Source: Carettochelys insculpta (taxonomy: Eukaryota > Chordata > Testudines > Carettochelyidae). From it: a DNA stretch of 64,000 nt. The translations under genes were made by a program, and so were the position numbers. The stretch lies in contig NC_134167.1 in the NCBI RefSeq assembly GCF_033958435.1, positions 7,956,001-8,020,000 of the forward strand, in the 5' to 3' direction. The notes below the pieces were generated by a model. It saw nothing but the letters and a program-made list of their open reading frames with translations. It was not told where the DNA came from and did not search any database. Below, in pieces: positions 44,689-58,745 of this stretch; position 1 is the first letter of the stretch; every line of letters starts with the position of its first letter.

Positions 44689-46837
44689 CCTGGGAGACGC
44701 GCCTGCTCTTGTGCAGGGCCACAGGACTATTCTGCGAGCTGTGGATGGGCTATTCCCCACCCAGGCAGGCAGCTGCAGGTGCCCCTGAGGTGGGGCGGAG
44801 GCAGACTCAGCCCAAGATGTCACTGCCCCACTGTGGCTGGAAGGGAAAGAGGAGCACAAGTGATAATGCCCTTTGGTCCCCGTCCTGGACCAGGTCCACC
44901 GGCCAGACCCAAAGATACCAGACGTGGTCCAATCGCGCAGTGCAGAGTGCTCCCAGGAGCTGCTGAGCACCAAGGGAACACAGCAGCTCTCACGTGGGGC
45001 TCAGCACCTTGAAGGATCTAGCAAGAAGAGCCCTGATTTCCAAGCGTTCAGTGCCCAGCCGGCGGCTGAAGAGCCAAGTGCCCCAGCCTGCCAAGCTCTG
45101 CACAGCATGTCTCTGTGACCAGCCTCGCATTCTCCCTCAGCTCGGCAGGGTGGTCGAAAGCACTGACCAGCAGCTTCCTGTGCCCTGCTGCCAGCTCTGA
45201 TGACAGTGCCCTGGCTAGCAGGCTGTAGCCTGGGCTGTGTCCAGAGAGCCCAGCCTGGAAGCCAGGGCCCGAAGAGTTTGCGCTTTCGCCTAGAGCAACG
45301 CCCCAGCTAGCTTGCTAAGAACCACCTGGTCTCCTTATCTCCGGAGCGGGTTTATTGTTCCACACTCCACTCTTGGCAGGGCCCAGGACTTCCCAGCCGC
45401 TATCTGCCCTCATCCGGGTGCAGAGGATGCAGCCCGACTCCGAAGGAATGAGCTCATCATCAGCTGGTGTGCCAGCCCAGGGACAGACGATCTGCCCGGC
45501 CTCCCTGGCATGAGCTGCTGAGCGCCAGGGGAACACAGTGCCTCTCACACTGGCTGCCGTGGCCCAACCACGTTCCACAGGCCCAACAGGGGCTCTGAAG
45601 TGGGGTATCGGGGCCAAGCCAAGTTGTACTCAGACTGGTGTCTCCAGGGGCAATCTGCAAGTAAACGAACAGCAAGCCCCCAAGAGGCAGAGCACAGCTC
45701 TGACCCTGCCTGGGAGGGACATCTCCAAAGGAGCCAGGCAGGAGGCACACAGTGTGGTGAGACCCCTTACTCAATGCGGCTGCAACCTCAGTTCTTTGCA
45801 GTGCTGGGAATTCCCACCAGCCGAAGGGCGAGGGGCTATGATGTGCGTGGGGACCACTGTGAACGCTGCAGGATCACCCCCCTCCGCAAACATCCTATGG
45901 AGGGAGAGCCCTGCAGAAGACAGCCCGAAGAGAGGTTCCCAGGGCCCCCCGCACCAGGGCAGAGTGCGACCCCTCCTGCCTGGGCTGGGAGGGCTTTTCG
46001 AGGAGCAGCATTTTGGACCCTGTTGCAATGGCGTTACTGTATGGCATGAGGGCATTGGCCCGGCCCAGCCTGACATGGTGCCTTCATGGTACCCAAAGCA
46101 GCCCCGCCCTGCCGGGTCCTAGAGGCAGAGAGGCCCAGGCTGCAGAGATGAGCTATCCAAGGGCAGGCATCTGCAACAGGCAGGTTTAACTTCACAGCTC
46201 CAGGGCTTTTCCTAGCTGGCCAGCCACAGGGCGGCCTCAGCGTGCATGGGTGGCGTGCTCACTGCACGGCTGGCTCACCAACACGTGCCAAGGCTGCAGA
46301 GCAGAGCCTCGCAGCAGCAGCCCCAACTCCTTTTGCTCCTACTGTGCCTGCAATACTGCATCTTCCTCCTCCTCCTCCGTGCCTGCTGGCAGCACAGCCA
46401 TGAGGACGAGGGCAGCCTCGCCCTGCCAGAGGGTGAGTGAAGTGCAGCTGTCAACAGTCCCAACCTGCAGTGCTCCTGGGCCTGAGACACCTGCCCCAGC
46501 AGGGCCCTGCCGCCCATAAAGCTGCGCCTGCCAGCTGGCAATGCCATCACCAGGCCTGACCGCTGGCTGCAGACACAGAGCAAGTACCTTGGAACTCACC
46601 GTCATAGCCTGAGAGCAGCAGGGACGGGAAACTCTGTTAGCACCAGCCCTGCCTCCTACTGCTCAGGACACCAGGGATATGACTGCTCGCCTCACCCTTG
46701 CCCTGCAGGGCCCTGGCATGTCCCATGCCTAGCACAGCAGCTGGCACATGGCCTCTGGGAGAGGGTGGCTAAGGCCATCCAGGCGGATGGATGACAGCGG
46801 GGAAGCAGTCAGGGAAATCAACGGTGGAAGAAACGGC

Positions 46838-46955
46838 AGTTGTGTAACCGCCCACAGGTGGGCTCGAACCCGGGCCCTCGGGAGCTTCGCGCAGGAGCCA
46901 CCAGAGGCTGTAGAGGAGACTCAGCCTCTCTCTGTAAGTGGGCTACACTTGTAGA
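46838..46955 (-). repeat. tRNA-like SINE, copy 2
   Basis: The minus strand has GGGCCCGGGTTCGAGCCCAC, a good B-box/T-arm. The 120 bases align with 19582-19700. It could also be a tRNA pseudogene. Confidence 0.5.
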
Positions 46956-48072
46956 CCACCAGCAGGCACCCAAGCAGGCTTTGCACGGGGAGCCGCCGAG
47001 GACTGCTGTGACTGGAGCACCAGGTGGCCCTAGTGCAGCGTGGGTCGGCTTTGTGCTTGTGCAGCCTGGCTCTGGCTCCAGTTCCGGCTCCCCAGCAGAC
47101 CCTGTTCTCCCCTTGACGGGGGCTTGAACACCACAGCCCATTCAGCCTGTGGCCTCACCACTGAGTCTGCTGGTCAGGGGGGTGGGTCAGTGCCAGCCCT
47201 GACATCAACAGCAAGGACTAGACCACGGACCCATCCCGACACGCTCACCTCACACCTGGGCCCCGAAAGCGGGGTGAGGACAGTTCTCAGCCAAGTGCCC
47301 CCTCCCTTTCCTGGGGACAGAGCTCGGGGGAAACACGGACCATCTTCAACCAAGAAACCCCCTGTACGTTGTCCAGAAAGTTTGCAAAAAGCCCCTTTTC
47401 CTGCTGGCTCACAAGCCAAATAGGGAAAGCAGGTAAAGAGACCAAGCTTCAGGGAGCCGTCAGGATCACCGACGGGTTTCTGTGGACTCTCTTTGCATAG
47501 ACACATGCCCTTCACTAAGTACTCCCCGGGGTGGGGGGGTCTGACATCAGCATTCATTCCGGCAGCTCAGGGCTGGTTGTTGACCAGCTGCCATCTAAAA
47601 AGTCCAGTTACGTCAAGCTGAGCCAACAGGAAGCCAGGAGCCTGGTACGATGCTGCTAGTCAAACCCCACGGCCACATTGGCAGACTCCTGGCCAAAAGC
47701 CCCAGTGGGCCCGTGTTTCACCAAGCCCTCGAGGGAGTTGGTCCGACAGAACTTCCTGCCATAATCAATTCACTTCCTCATGCATGAATAGGCTGAACGT
47801 CAGTGAGCTGGGACCAAGCCATGCTGGACCTGGCAGTAAATACAGGGCAGGAACATTTTGCCAGCGCCAGCAGTCACGTTCATTTGCCTCCCCCTGCTCC
47901 CAGCCAACGGGGCTGTGCAGGGGAGATGCACCGCTGGGGGCGGGGGGGAAGTCCCCAACTCTCTTCTCCAAGAGCTGGAGGGAAAAGGAGGACTCCACAG
48001 CTTCCCAGTTAGCATTAGGGGCGTGCAGAAGAGTTCCTCCTTGAGACTGAGGGAACTCATCCATTTTCCACC

Positions 48073-48581
48073 AGCCAGGGAGTGTGGGGTCCCCCGGCCC
48101 TGTATCCCACTGGCAGGGGATGGTACTCTCATCCAGCAGGGAGCACAGAAGGTTCATCAGGTGACAGGGACACAGCATAGAACAGACTTGTCAGCACATG
48201 CACCAGAAGAAGCCAGTACAACACATCCTGGAGATAGGGGATCCCCAAGCCAGGGCCCTGGCCCTCCTTCCCTGCTGTCCAGCCAGAGGAGGCTGCCTCA
48301 CTCCACAGCCCAGTTCCAGTGCAAACCAGCCAGGCCCCTCCTCCTGCCTTTGTCCCATTTCCTGGAGAAGACAGGGGTCACCTGGTTGCCTATGTTACAA
48401 GGGGCGTGGAGGCCCATTATGTGCCCTTGAAGTCCTCACAGTGAAACACTCCCTTCACCACTGTGCACTGATGCTGTGCCTAGGGAAAACGAGGCACTCA
48501 CCTCAGTTACCTGCAGGACAGTAGGAGATACATGCAACCCAACCAGGGGACTAAAATCCTCACACCCCCCACTTTGTCACA
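48073..48581 (-). repeat. Solo LTR, full length, 5-bp target duplication
   Basis: CCACC flanks both ends (48068-48072 and 48582-48586). On the minus strand it starts TGTGACAAAGTGGGGGG and is 509 bp, the same length as the copy at 61484. No gag, pol or env sequence is attached. Confidence 0.88.
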
Positions 48582-51500
48582 CCACCCAAGAGGGAAATGG
48601 AAAGGAGCAGACCCATTTGCGATGAGAAGGGCAGGGAGGCTGCTGGGACAGTTCTGTCCCACTGGCTTTTAATGCAACACACAGGGATGTTATCCCTCTC
48701 GCGGAGACATGCACAAACTTGGTATTCACAGAGAAAAACCAGAAGACAGCCAGGCTGCACACCCGGGTAATGGGATCACTCAGTGCCAGGGGCTGACGGA
48801 GAAGGACTTTGCTGTGCAACCAAATAGGGACAGGAACAAAGTAGCTTTGCTGAACCAACAAAATCAAATGAACAAAAAATACCCCAAGCACTTCCTGGTT
48901 AGTCATCCGGCCCATTACTTCCAAAGCCTCTTTCTCCAACCTGCGGAAAAGCCAGCCCAGTTGTTCCCACCGAGGTGACCCCAGGCCCGGGCAGCATGCC
49001 AGGCTCTGCAACAGGTGGGGAGCAGCAGATGGATGGCTTGCAGGAACCCTGGTCCCATCCTCTGCACAGAAGGTTGGGGATGGAGACTCGGGATGAGGAG
49101 AAGGAGGCCCTGCTTGCTGTCTGGTTGCTGTGCTTCTCAGATCGGCTTTCGGCCCCCAGCTGCTAGGAGGTGGCTCTCTAATTCTGGAAGGGGCAAGGAG
49201 CCTGCAGGTGACTGAGTGTTTAGCACTGGGGAGGGGAGTGTCAGCTGGAGGCAGCTTCCCCGGCAGCTGCATTCCAAGGACAACAGTGAATAGCCTGGCT
49301 GGGACTCTTCCGCTTTCAGATCAGTAACTTCCTGATTGGCTTGATCAAGGGCTTCCCCCAGAAGCTCTCCTGAGTGCACCCCATTGGTGTGCTCCAGGGA
49401 GCGGTGCCATGCAGGGCAGGCCCTCGCCCTGCTGCAGCAGGCATGCCACCAGACCAGCTGCCCAGTGGATTCCATGCAGCTTCTCCTCCGGGGAGACTGT
49501 CTCTGAAGGTGCAGCTGGGAGCCTGGTGCCACAGCAGAGACTTCACTCCTCAATTCACGCCGAAGTGAGCCAACCACTCTGGGCGCCCATCTCACACCTC
49601 TCAGCCCTGCCTAGGAGAACAGCATCGTTCAGTGTTGGTGGCGCCTACACCCTCCTGGGGCAGCTGGATGAGTCGGAGGCCCATGGGAGTCACGAGCAGA
49701 CCAGAGGCAAGTCAGACCCCACGACCTCACCAACACACACATCTGGCACCAGCTCCTTTCAGCAAAGAGGGGCTTCCTGTGGGTACTTGCTGTTGGTACC
49801 AGCCTCCCCGGGGGAAGGCCCAGCAAGCACTGCACATTGAAAGCAGCACTCACAGGGCTCGCCCACACTGGATTTTTTTGGGGGTGGGGGCAGGGGACCC
49901 TCATATCTGGGGGGAAAAAAAACCCTTTGCGTCCACACTGCAACGCTTGTTATCCTGGAACAACCAGCCATTTAACTCGTCCCAGTAACTCCACCGAAGC
50001 GAACGACTTTTCACCAACCCCACTGCTTTCCATTTCAAAATGGACTCTGGGTGCACTAAGCGGGGGTGATTACCACTGAACTGGCCACCCATCACTGCTC
50101 TTCTGTCAAAACCGGGCTCGCTCCATGTCAAAATGCTCCTGCCGCGTGAACGCGCTTTTCAGAAGTAACTGATTTCCACGCGACAACCTCCAGTGAAGTC
50201 ACTTCTGACACACCCGGCACTGGAGACACAGCCATGCATGGCTCTGCCTCCAGCTGGCCCAGGCAGCAGCCCTGTGCAGGATCCTACACTCAGCTAGCAG
50301 CTCTTTGCACAGCACGGTTGCAATTCAGCGCTGGGTGGGGCACAGACAGGGCGCAGGGACCCAGTACCCGGTTAGCAATGGCCCTGCGTCACACTGTGCC
50401 AGCACCACCAGTTATTAAGCTGCCCCCCAAGCTCCGCAGAAGGAGGGTTCCCTGGGCCAAAGACCCAAGGAAGCAAGATGCCACAATTTGCACAGCTCTT
50501 AGAAAACTCCTTGAGGCTGGAGGGTCCTGTACCCGCCGGCCAGGCACCCCAACAGCCGGCACCAGCACCCCAGCCCTGTGTCATGGACACAGGCGGTGCC
50601 ACAGACCCCTCCCAGGCGCCACGTGCCTCCTGGGGCCAGAGGAGACCCATGGTGGAATTCCAAGGGCCTGTAAATGCCGCTGCTGGGCTGTTGCTGTGTA
50701 CATGACGGTTGCCGCAGCGAGAAGCAGCTGACTCATTGTCAAGCAGTGGCAATGCAATCAGTGCACCTTAATGCAGAATCCCTGGATCCTGCAGCCCACG
50801 CCCACGCAAACAGGCAACTGGCTGCCCATATAGCACTAACCCCTGGCCTCGGGAGCGCCTGAGGCCACAACTGACTTCCCCAGCCATCTTTTCCCATCTG
50901 CTCAGCCAAGGCAGGGTGCCAGGGCCCCCCAAAATCTTGGAGAATGACCCCCTGGGGAAGGACCCAGAGGTGCAGCCCGGAGACTGCAGGCCCTGCTGTG
51001 CAGAGCTCCTGGGAGGCCTCCTCTTAGGTCTTTGCAAGGCCCCACCACACCTCAGTTTTCAAGCCTGGTGTTGCACTGATGCCCTGTTTGAGCATCTTCC
51101 CCGGCTGCCCAGCTCGCAGCCTCAAGCCAAGACTAGCTGTTCCCTTATAGGCAGCTGGCCCTGACGCCGGGCTTCCAAGAGGAATGCACAGACTAATCCC
51201 AGTATGTGGCAAGCAAGAGCCTTCCGAAGCACCACGTACCCAGAACTCCCCCTAGAGCCAAGGGGAGACGTACCTGCTCCTCACCTGGAAACACAAGGCC
51301 CCGGCTGCTCCTTCTGTGCCCTCTGCTAACAGCACGGCAACACTTTCCCCCAATGCCCCAGTGTCACCGATGCTCCAGGCGGAGGGAGAGACTGCAGAGT
51401 ACCTGGCTGAAATGAAGGGGGAATTTTCCTGCCCAGCTGGCACAAAGCCACCGAAGAAGCTGTTTAATGTGGATTATTAAAGCGACGAGGCCTCGGATGA

Positions 51501-51784
51501 CCTAGGCTAACGGCCTACTTTCCTGTGTGGCTCTATTTCTTTATCATATTTTATAGACTTCTGTGAGCTAATAATTCTCCAAGCAGGCTGCCTCGGGCGC
51601 CCTGAGTTTTGCTGACATATTGCAGTGGCATTTCCCAAGAGCAATGAGCTTGGTGGCTCAATAAAAATAAATTAACCCCCCTAAGAAATTCAAACTCAGC
51701 AGGAAAGGGCTGGGGTTCCCTTCCAAGCAACACAATGAACTCCCTTCTTCATTCCTATTATGGTCACACCTAACAGCCCCAGCT

Positions 51785-51850
51785 GAGATCGGGGCCCCAC
51801 TGTGTCTGTACAGTACCTAACACATTGTAAGAGAATGAGAAGGAATTTAT
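51785..51850 (-). repeat. Reptile interspersed repeat fragment
   Basis: GCTGAGATCGGGGCCCCACT followed by CTGTACAGTACCTAACACA is a familiar interspersed fragment. The piece at 60818 may belong to a related family. Confidence 0.45.
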
Positions 51851-52224
51851 GAATGGTATCACATTATTGCGTGTACCTGGAAACAGAGCAATGCAGGTGT
51901 TTTGTATGTGTACTGAGTTGTGTTTCATCAGCTGGACTTTGCCCCCAAACAGCTTTTTGGTCCCATCTCAGCAGCTGCTAAGTGAACAGGAATCACCCTC
52001 AAGAGGAAACTGGACAGAGACGACGCAAACACAGCACGCTGTTCACTAGAGAGTAAACCCTCGAGTTACGCAGGGGTTGCATTTCTGCAACCCCTGTTTA
52101 ACTTGAATTTTCATGCTAGTCGAGAGGAGAGGGGCACCAGGCTGCAGCCTGGTTCCTGGCTCCCTGGGCTTGCAGGAGCAGTTTCCTGGCTCACAGAGTG
52201 GTTCCAGCAGGCTGCTTGCCACTT

Positions 52225-52401
52225 GCATGACCCGGGAAACTGACCAGCCCAGGAATGAGTCAAGCACCACCCAGCTCATTAGCAGAGTGCTCACAGCCAT
52301 CCATAGTGGGCACCATGTGTTTCTAGTGGTGGTGCCTGTGCCTGGGTGCACATAACAAAATTTATTTTGCCCATGCATGGAAAAAGTTAGTGGGAACCCT
52401 G
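52225..52401 (+). mobile_element. hAT-type miniature element, copy 7 (5' end diverged)
   Basis: Core CATTAGCAGAGTGCTCACAG, GGGTGCACATAACAAAATTT, end GTTAGTGGGAACCCTG. The left terminus is not recognisable. Confidence 0.7.
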
Positions 52402-53870
52402 ATGACAGCCACGCACAACCCTTGAACACAACCTGAGCATGGCTTTTAAGAACAGCCCATAAACACTCTGTGCTGAGCTGCAGGAATCAAACGAGGGATG
52501 AAGCCCAGGGCCGGCAGTGCCCTTCTCAGCTGTACTGGCTGAGGGCACCAGCCCCTAACTCTCCCCTGGCTCCGCTACGAGGGGGTTAAGAAGTTACAGG
52601 TCAATCAATCAAAGCACAGGCTGCTTGATCCCACTTCCTAAGCCAGTGGGACCAGACTATGTGCAGCCAAGAGGCCGTGTTGGCAGCTCCAGGATCACCC
52701 TTCAGTAGGATAAAGGAGAGTAACTTGGACGTCACAGCCTTCAATGCTGCTTCCAGCTGACACATTGCAAGCTGGGACTGGCAGGCTGCATCGCTGCATT
52801 ATGGACCAGGGCAGGCGGCTGTTTGTCTCCTGAGGCCGTGGAAGGGAAGGAGCAAAAGCTCACTGCCCAAAGGGGGCTGGGACCCTCAGAGACTGCTGTC
52901 AAGCCAGCTAACAATAAGCGAGGGGAACAGATTTCTGGAGCCCCTGGAGGACTGACACCCGGGACACCAGTAACACCCAGGCTGTGTCATGTAGTAGAGT
53001 GGGAGAAATGTTCTAGCTCCTATCCAAAGAGTGACACGGGTCTTTCCAGCTCTGCCCCTGGCACCAGAAGCAGCCATGGAGCTGGTTCCTAGGAAGGCTC
53101 CTGCCCCCCTGGCTAACATGGTGGGGGGGCATGCCATGCCCAGAACTGGCACAGTCAAGCACATCCAGGCTGGGACACCTGCAGCACCTGGGGGTGAGCT
53201 CTGGGGAGAGAGCTAGAGAAGCACCACACTTGTGAACATGCTGCCCCTTGGCCTTCTGCTCAGGTTATCCCCACCTCTACGCTGGGGGTGGTTTCTCTTT
53301 AATTCGAGACAGCAAAGGTTTTGTGTTGGCCAGATCTCTCCCTCTCTCCCGCCGTGCAGGAATGGCGACCTCCAGGCCGTTCCTCCCCAGGGTTTAATCA
53401 AGCTTGATAACAGCCTTACGAAGTGCCAGCCATCCTTCGTTTCCGTCGTCAGCACTAAACCACGACAGGAATGCAGACGTCTGGAGTCGTCATAAAATTA
53501 CCTTCTGCCGTGTGTGTGAAACGGAAAGGATGGGGAGCGCCAGCCTTCGCCAAGCCCCCGCTGTCTCCGCCTCTTTTCGCTCGCGTGGCTGTTGAAAGGT
53601 GCCAGCTGGACACTCTCCTCTGGATGGCTCAGCCCACAGCCACCTCCACAGCCTTGTCTTCACAGCTAAGCAAGAGTATTGTTAGCTCGCTGGCCCATGG
53701 GATGCTCAGCAGACCGTGGCAAGGGCAGCAGTATCCCCCAGCTGAGGCTTGGCCTCACTTAGCCTTTCCGGAAAGCCCGAGCACATCGCCTCCTCTCTGC
53801 TCATGATGCAGAAGACACTTTTTAAAAAAAAAAAAAAAAGAGCACGGAAGACACATCCTTAAACTGAGGA

Positions 53871-54045
53871 CGGTGTTCCCTGTAAGCTGAGAGCTTGGAC
53901 AGCCTCCCAGGAGAGATTCAGGCGCTGCCCAGCTGATTAGCCAAACGCCCACAACAGGTGGCAGGCATTTTTACTGGTGGTGCACATGTTCTGGTGCACA
54001 TAAAATTTATTCTGCCCCAGATGTTAAAAATTAGAGGGAACTGTG
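53871..54045 (+). mobile_element. hAT-type miniature element, copy 8, with near-perfect 8-bp duplication
   Basis: Flanks ACTGAGGA (53863-53870) and ACTGAGGG (54046-54053) match 7 of 8. Ends CGGTGTTCCCTGTAAG and TTAGAGGGAACTGTG form imperfect terminal inverted repeats. This is the best-preserved copy. Confidence 0.88.
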
Positions 54046-54139
54046 ACTGAGGGCCCCACTTAGTGCTGTTAGTGAATGAACTGATGCTCCTCCACATCCA
54101 CTAAGGGTCCAAGGAGTGGCTCATCAGAGTAGAGGCAGG

Positions 54140-54235
54140 CTGGAAGAAGGGTTATCATCCCCATTACAGACAGGAATGAAGTAGAGAGACATTAAGTAAC
54201 TTGCCCAACGTTACACATGGTGTACAGTTCAAGCC
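54140..54235 (+). repeat. MIR SINE fragment
   Basis: TTATCATCCCCATTACAGAC, ATTAAGTAACTTGCCCAACG and TTACACATGG follow the MIR consensus order. Confidence 0.7.
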
Positions 54236-55961
54236 CTGCCTCTGCCCTGATTCTCCCAAGCTGCAGACCAGTTTGTTGGCCACCCGGCCGTGCTTTTCCT
54301 TTGGAAGCCAATGGAGGCTCAGCCCCACTGCTGGATTCCAATACATTGGTGCAGAATGAATCACTGAGAGAGGACAGGAGGGTTTGTGTAAGAGCAACAT
54401 CACCCCAGAGCAACTGTGCCAGCTCAAGAGGTGGGATCAGACCCCCTGCTTACATGCAACTCGGGCTCCTGGAAACCTGCTAGCAAGTCCTCCCAGCTTC
54501 AGTCCCATGCTACAGAAGGCTGCATCTCCACCATGAGCAGAGCTCTCCCCGCTCCAGTGCAGCGGGGCCAGGTAGCTGGGTTACACCTATAAAGAACTAG
54601 AAACGCTTGGACGAGGGGCACAGGGCCATTATGACGCTGCATCAAAGGTTAAAAGCAGACTCCCCATCCCCCCATCATCATCCCTGGAAATATTTACATA
54701 AGCACCAGCATACAGATGCAAGCCAATAGCCCCCTCTTGCTGTGACCGAACTCTGTCCCTCTGGTTTGAGTGAGCAGAGGCGCCTTTCTCAGAGGAACGC
54801 CCTGGCAGCTGGGCAGGGATCACCGAGTAAAACTCTGGCCTGTGTGCTGTGGGAGGGCAGACGGGCCAATCTCAAAGCTGCAGTCAGGCCTTCCAGCCTA
54901 TTCAGCATGAACACTATGATATCACACAGCCGTGGGACGGGTCTCTGAGCTTCCCAGGCTCCTTGCCTGCTCAGTCTGCGAACACAGACCTGTGTCCCCA
55001 CTGGAATCTTTGAGGGGAGCTCAGAGCTGCACCTTGCTGGCTCGCCAGCCAGGATCCCCTTGAACAGCCCAGGAGGATGGTGCTCAGCCACACAGGCCGA
55101 TACTTGGAGGCCGATGTGTGGCCATACAATATGTGCACAGCACCAAGGAGGAAGGTGCACCAGGCCCTCCCTGATATCTGACCCGCTCCAGGCCTGGCCC
55201 TGGGCACACACCAATCTCCTGCCTCACCTGCACAGCTGGCCATCTGACGCACACCGGGCTGGGGCAGGCACACGAACCACATTCAGATGTAACTCAGAAC
55301 AATGCTCATGGCCCAGCCAGCCAGCTGCCTTCTGCAGCCTCATCTCCCCTGCCATGCAGTGCGCTCAGGGGCTCCACCTGGGCCCCCGTATTTCACTACG
55401 GCTGGCTCTCTGGGCCACAGCCCCACGTACGAGCCGCCCATGACCCGTGCATAGCAGGCTGGGCTAGGTAAGACAGTGCCTGTTGGCAATCTCACTCTTT
55501 CAGCTGGAAGGCAGCCAAGATTCTTGCTGGGTGCTTTGGCCCATGAAAGGGAAACATCATAAAGTCAGCCTGAGGTGCCAGCATGCAGTCGTCACAGGCT
55601 GTTAACCCACCCTTCCCGGCAGTGGTGAGAGCGACACCTGGCTGAGGTGACCGGGCATCCCAGCAACCCACCCACTCTGAACACACACCTCCCAGAAATA
55701 CAGCTCCCCTCCCAGAGCAGTAAACAGCCCCGAATGACAGCCCTGGGAGATGCCGTTTACTTACCCCCAGCTCAGGTGGGAGTAGAAGGCTCAGATACCA
55801 AGAGGGAAGGAATCTACGAGGCTGGCATGCCTGTTAGCACATCCAGCAGGCTTCAGAACCAGCTGTTCCATGAGCCAGGGGAAGGCGGCTCATGTTCTCA
55901 GCCCCAGAGATTGCTCCATGCCCCCCGATATTGACGCAGGAGAGCTGGGGTGGGCCGGGTC

Positions 55962-56148
55962 CAATGTTCCCTGTTAGCTGAGCACTTGGGTGGCCGCCCA
56001 GGAGAGATTCAGGTGCTCCCCAGCTGACTGGCAGAGCACCCGCAGCTGACAGCCTGTGTTTCTATGGGTGGTGCACACCCACACATGCTTTGGTGCGCAA
56101 AACAAAATTTATTCTGCCCATGGATGGAAAAAGTCAGTGGGAACCCCA
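55962..56148 (+). mobile_element. hAT-type miniature element, copy 9
   Basis: Start CAATGTTCCCTGTTAGCTGA, core GGGTGGTGCACACCCACACA, TTTATTCTGCCCATGGATGG, end GTGGGAACCCC. Confidence 0.8.
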
Positions 56149-57724
56149 GTCAGGCTTGACGGAACCTGCCCAGTGCAGCACTGCCCAGCTGCGGTCATGT
56201 CCATGTGCACGCCAAGCATGGGCCCCAGGCCAAGCTTCCCACTCCCACAGCACCAGCTCAGGTCCCCTCTCCAGCTGCACACCCCCAACCAGAGGAGCCC
56301 ACACACAGGCCCTGGCATCAGGCAGAGATGCCGTCCCTGCAACACAACACTGCCCCTAAGTCCAGTCCCACCACCACACTGGTCTAGAGCCCACCAGTCG
56401 CTAGGGCAGGGTTCACCAAACCCTCTGGCATCAGAGCCCCACTCAACCTACACCCTGGCCCCAGCGCCTCCAGGCCTGAGCTGCCCCTCCCAACCCAGGC
56501 AGAGCGGGTCCTGCCCACCCCAAGGCGTGGCTGGCCCCCGGGCCCTGGCAGACGTTCTGTACTGGCACAGGCTGCAGAGCGTCTGCTCCTCGGCATGACT
56601 TTTGCCACCTGCCGGCAGGGTTCGTGTTTGAAAACAGAAAAGCACTAGCAACTAGCGAACGCAGCGCTCACCCCCCTGGGCCCAGCGCCCAGCTGGCCGG
56701 CCACGCAGGTCATGCCAGAGGGCAGCAGGGCTTGGGGACTGGGTTTAACTGGGTTCTGGAGTCCGTCAGACAACGCTCTCCCACTTCCCCTGTGTCTCAG
56801 CCACCTTCCACAATTGCAGAGCCCTCAGGCCACTGGCCCCGCCTTGCCTGCTTCCTCAGCACTCCCGGGAGAGGCAACGCTCGCTCACTCTTTCACTCAG
56901 GCTCCTCCGCATCACGCTGGCTCACCAGCACTGGGCCCCCATCCCGCTGTGCAGCCAGAATCCCCCCGTGCGGGTGCATGAGAAAAGGCAGCGGCGTTCA
57001 GGGAGCGCAGGCCACAAAGCCACATTACTCATCTTCTCCCACCCTGGCCCCTAGCTGTCAGCCCGAGGGAAGCCAACATCTCCTTAGAAGGCCTGTGCTG
57101 CAAGGAGGACTCCGGGACACGGCAGGGATCACCAGAGTGAATCAGCCCGCGCCCCAGTCCGGGCCTGCACCGCTCGGGGCCTGGACCAGTTCTGACAAGT
57201 TTCTCGAGTGAGTCAGCCCTCCAGCCAGCACAGTCTGCAACCCATTAGCAAGCCCCTGGTAACTCACTGGTTTGCCACACAACACGGAGGACAAGCCCAG
57301 GCACTTTCTAATGTTTCCCAACGCTGGGTCGCCCGGGATCCCCAGCCTCATTGCCTGAGGACACCCTCCCAGCACCCCAGCTCAGGGAGCACCTCAGGCA
57401 GCCCGGCCCAGAGAGCTGGGAACCTTGACCCCAGGCAGCTGGCCAGATGCAGATCACTCTGGGAGCCCAGCGAGAGCACGGCCTCTAGAGAGGTTCCCAG
57501 CACACAGCCTGGTTTAAATCAGGTCAGAAATACTACGGCGGCCCTGCTCTGGAGCCCAGCCAAGCCGGCAGGCTCACTCTGCACACAGAAAGAGCAGAGT
57601 CCTTTACCTCAGCCAGGCCCACTAAGCCACAGGCCTTACTGGAGGAGCCCCACCTCTGCTGCCCAGGTCCCCTTAGAACTGCAGCTCTGACTGACCCCTC
57701 AGAGTCCCCTAAGAGCCCAGCAAG

Positions 57725-57845
57725 CCGGGAAGTGGTGGAAACATGCTAAGCAATATTGACCTCCTGTACTTCGGCAAATTCTCTCATCCGGCACCGGTTG
57801 GGTCCCCAGGGCGCCAGACTGGAGAGGCTCAACCTGCACTAATGT
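57725..57845 (+). repeat. Reptile interspersed repeat fragment
   Basis: TATTGACCTCCTGTACTTCG and GCCAGACTGGAGAGGCTCAA resemble a common reptile dispersed repeat. The class is not settled by eye. Confidence 0.45.
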
Positions 57846-58097
57846 TTAGATGAATCTTGGGTGAAATAACATCATTGTCTATATGACTCTTGAAAGCTTG
57901 TGATAGATTACTTAACAGACACATTACCTCATATTAATTACCATGATTTGGGGGAAAAGAAGGCTACATCAAAACCCTATTGCTCTCCCAGGACTGAATC
58001 GCGAGGAGGCTGTGCGACACCTTTATAACCCCCGCACCCCAGGGGTCCAGAACCTTTTTCATCTCAGGATCTACATAAGCTTCACTGGGGGAAGTTT

Positions 58098-58266
58098 GAG
58101 TGGCAGGCCTATGCATGGGAAGTCATCACCCTGAAACTCCCCTCACCAGCTATGCATTGATGCTGTGCCTAGAGAAACTGAGACACTCACCGCAGGGTAC
58201 TACAGGCCAGGAGGAAACACATGTAATCTAACCAGGGAATAAAATCCTCATGCCCCTCACTTCACC
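58098..58266 (-). repeat. LTR fragment, 5' part
   Basis: On the minus strand it matches the first third of the LTR family (GTGAAGTGAGGGGCATGAGG, GCACAGCATCAATGCATAGC). The remainder is missing. Confidence 0.65.
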
Positions 58267-58634
58267 CCCCCGCACACACACACACGCCCATGGGGAATCT
58301 GGTGCACCCAACGTCTTGTAATCCTGGACACTGAGGGGCTGTCGGGTCATTTCAAACTGACACAAGCATCCTTAGCCTGAGAAATTCATTCCCACAAGAC
58401 ACTGAAGCCAAAAGCTCAGCAGAATGAGAGAGAGAACAAGTGCTGGACACTGGCGTAGGGGATCTGGCTGTGGAACACTCTTTGGAAAGACACTCTTTGG
58501 CCTTCAGGAGATCTTGTTAGGCCGTTTTTGTTTTTTTTTTCCCAAAACAAAAGGCCCTTCCAGAAGCACAGTAAGGGCAGCTCTTAAATAACTGTTCATC
58601 AGCACAGCCAAACGTGTCACAATCTTTAACATTC

Positions 58635-58745
58635 ATCCTCCCAACCCTGGGGAAACTGAGGCACAGAGCCTTGCCCAGGATCACCCAAGAGCTGGGCAGA
58701 GCTTGGAATGGAACAGCGCTACACCCTGTATCACACAGCCTCTTC
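58635..58745 (+). repeat. MIR SINE fragment
   Basis: GGGGAAACTGAGGCACAGAG, then GCCCAGGATCACCCAAGAGC and TGGAATGGAACAGCGC, is the MIR core order. Confidence 0.65.

Noticed and set aside
46838..46955. Functional tRNA gene
   Set aside because: Only a T-arm-like box is convincing; no complete cloverleaf could be drawn and a second copy shows it is a repeat.
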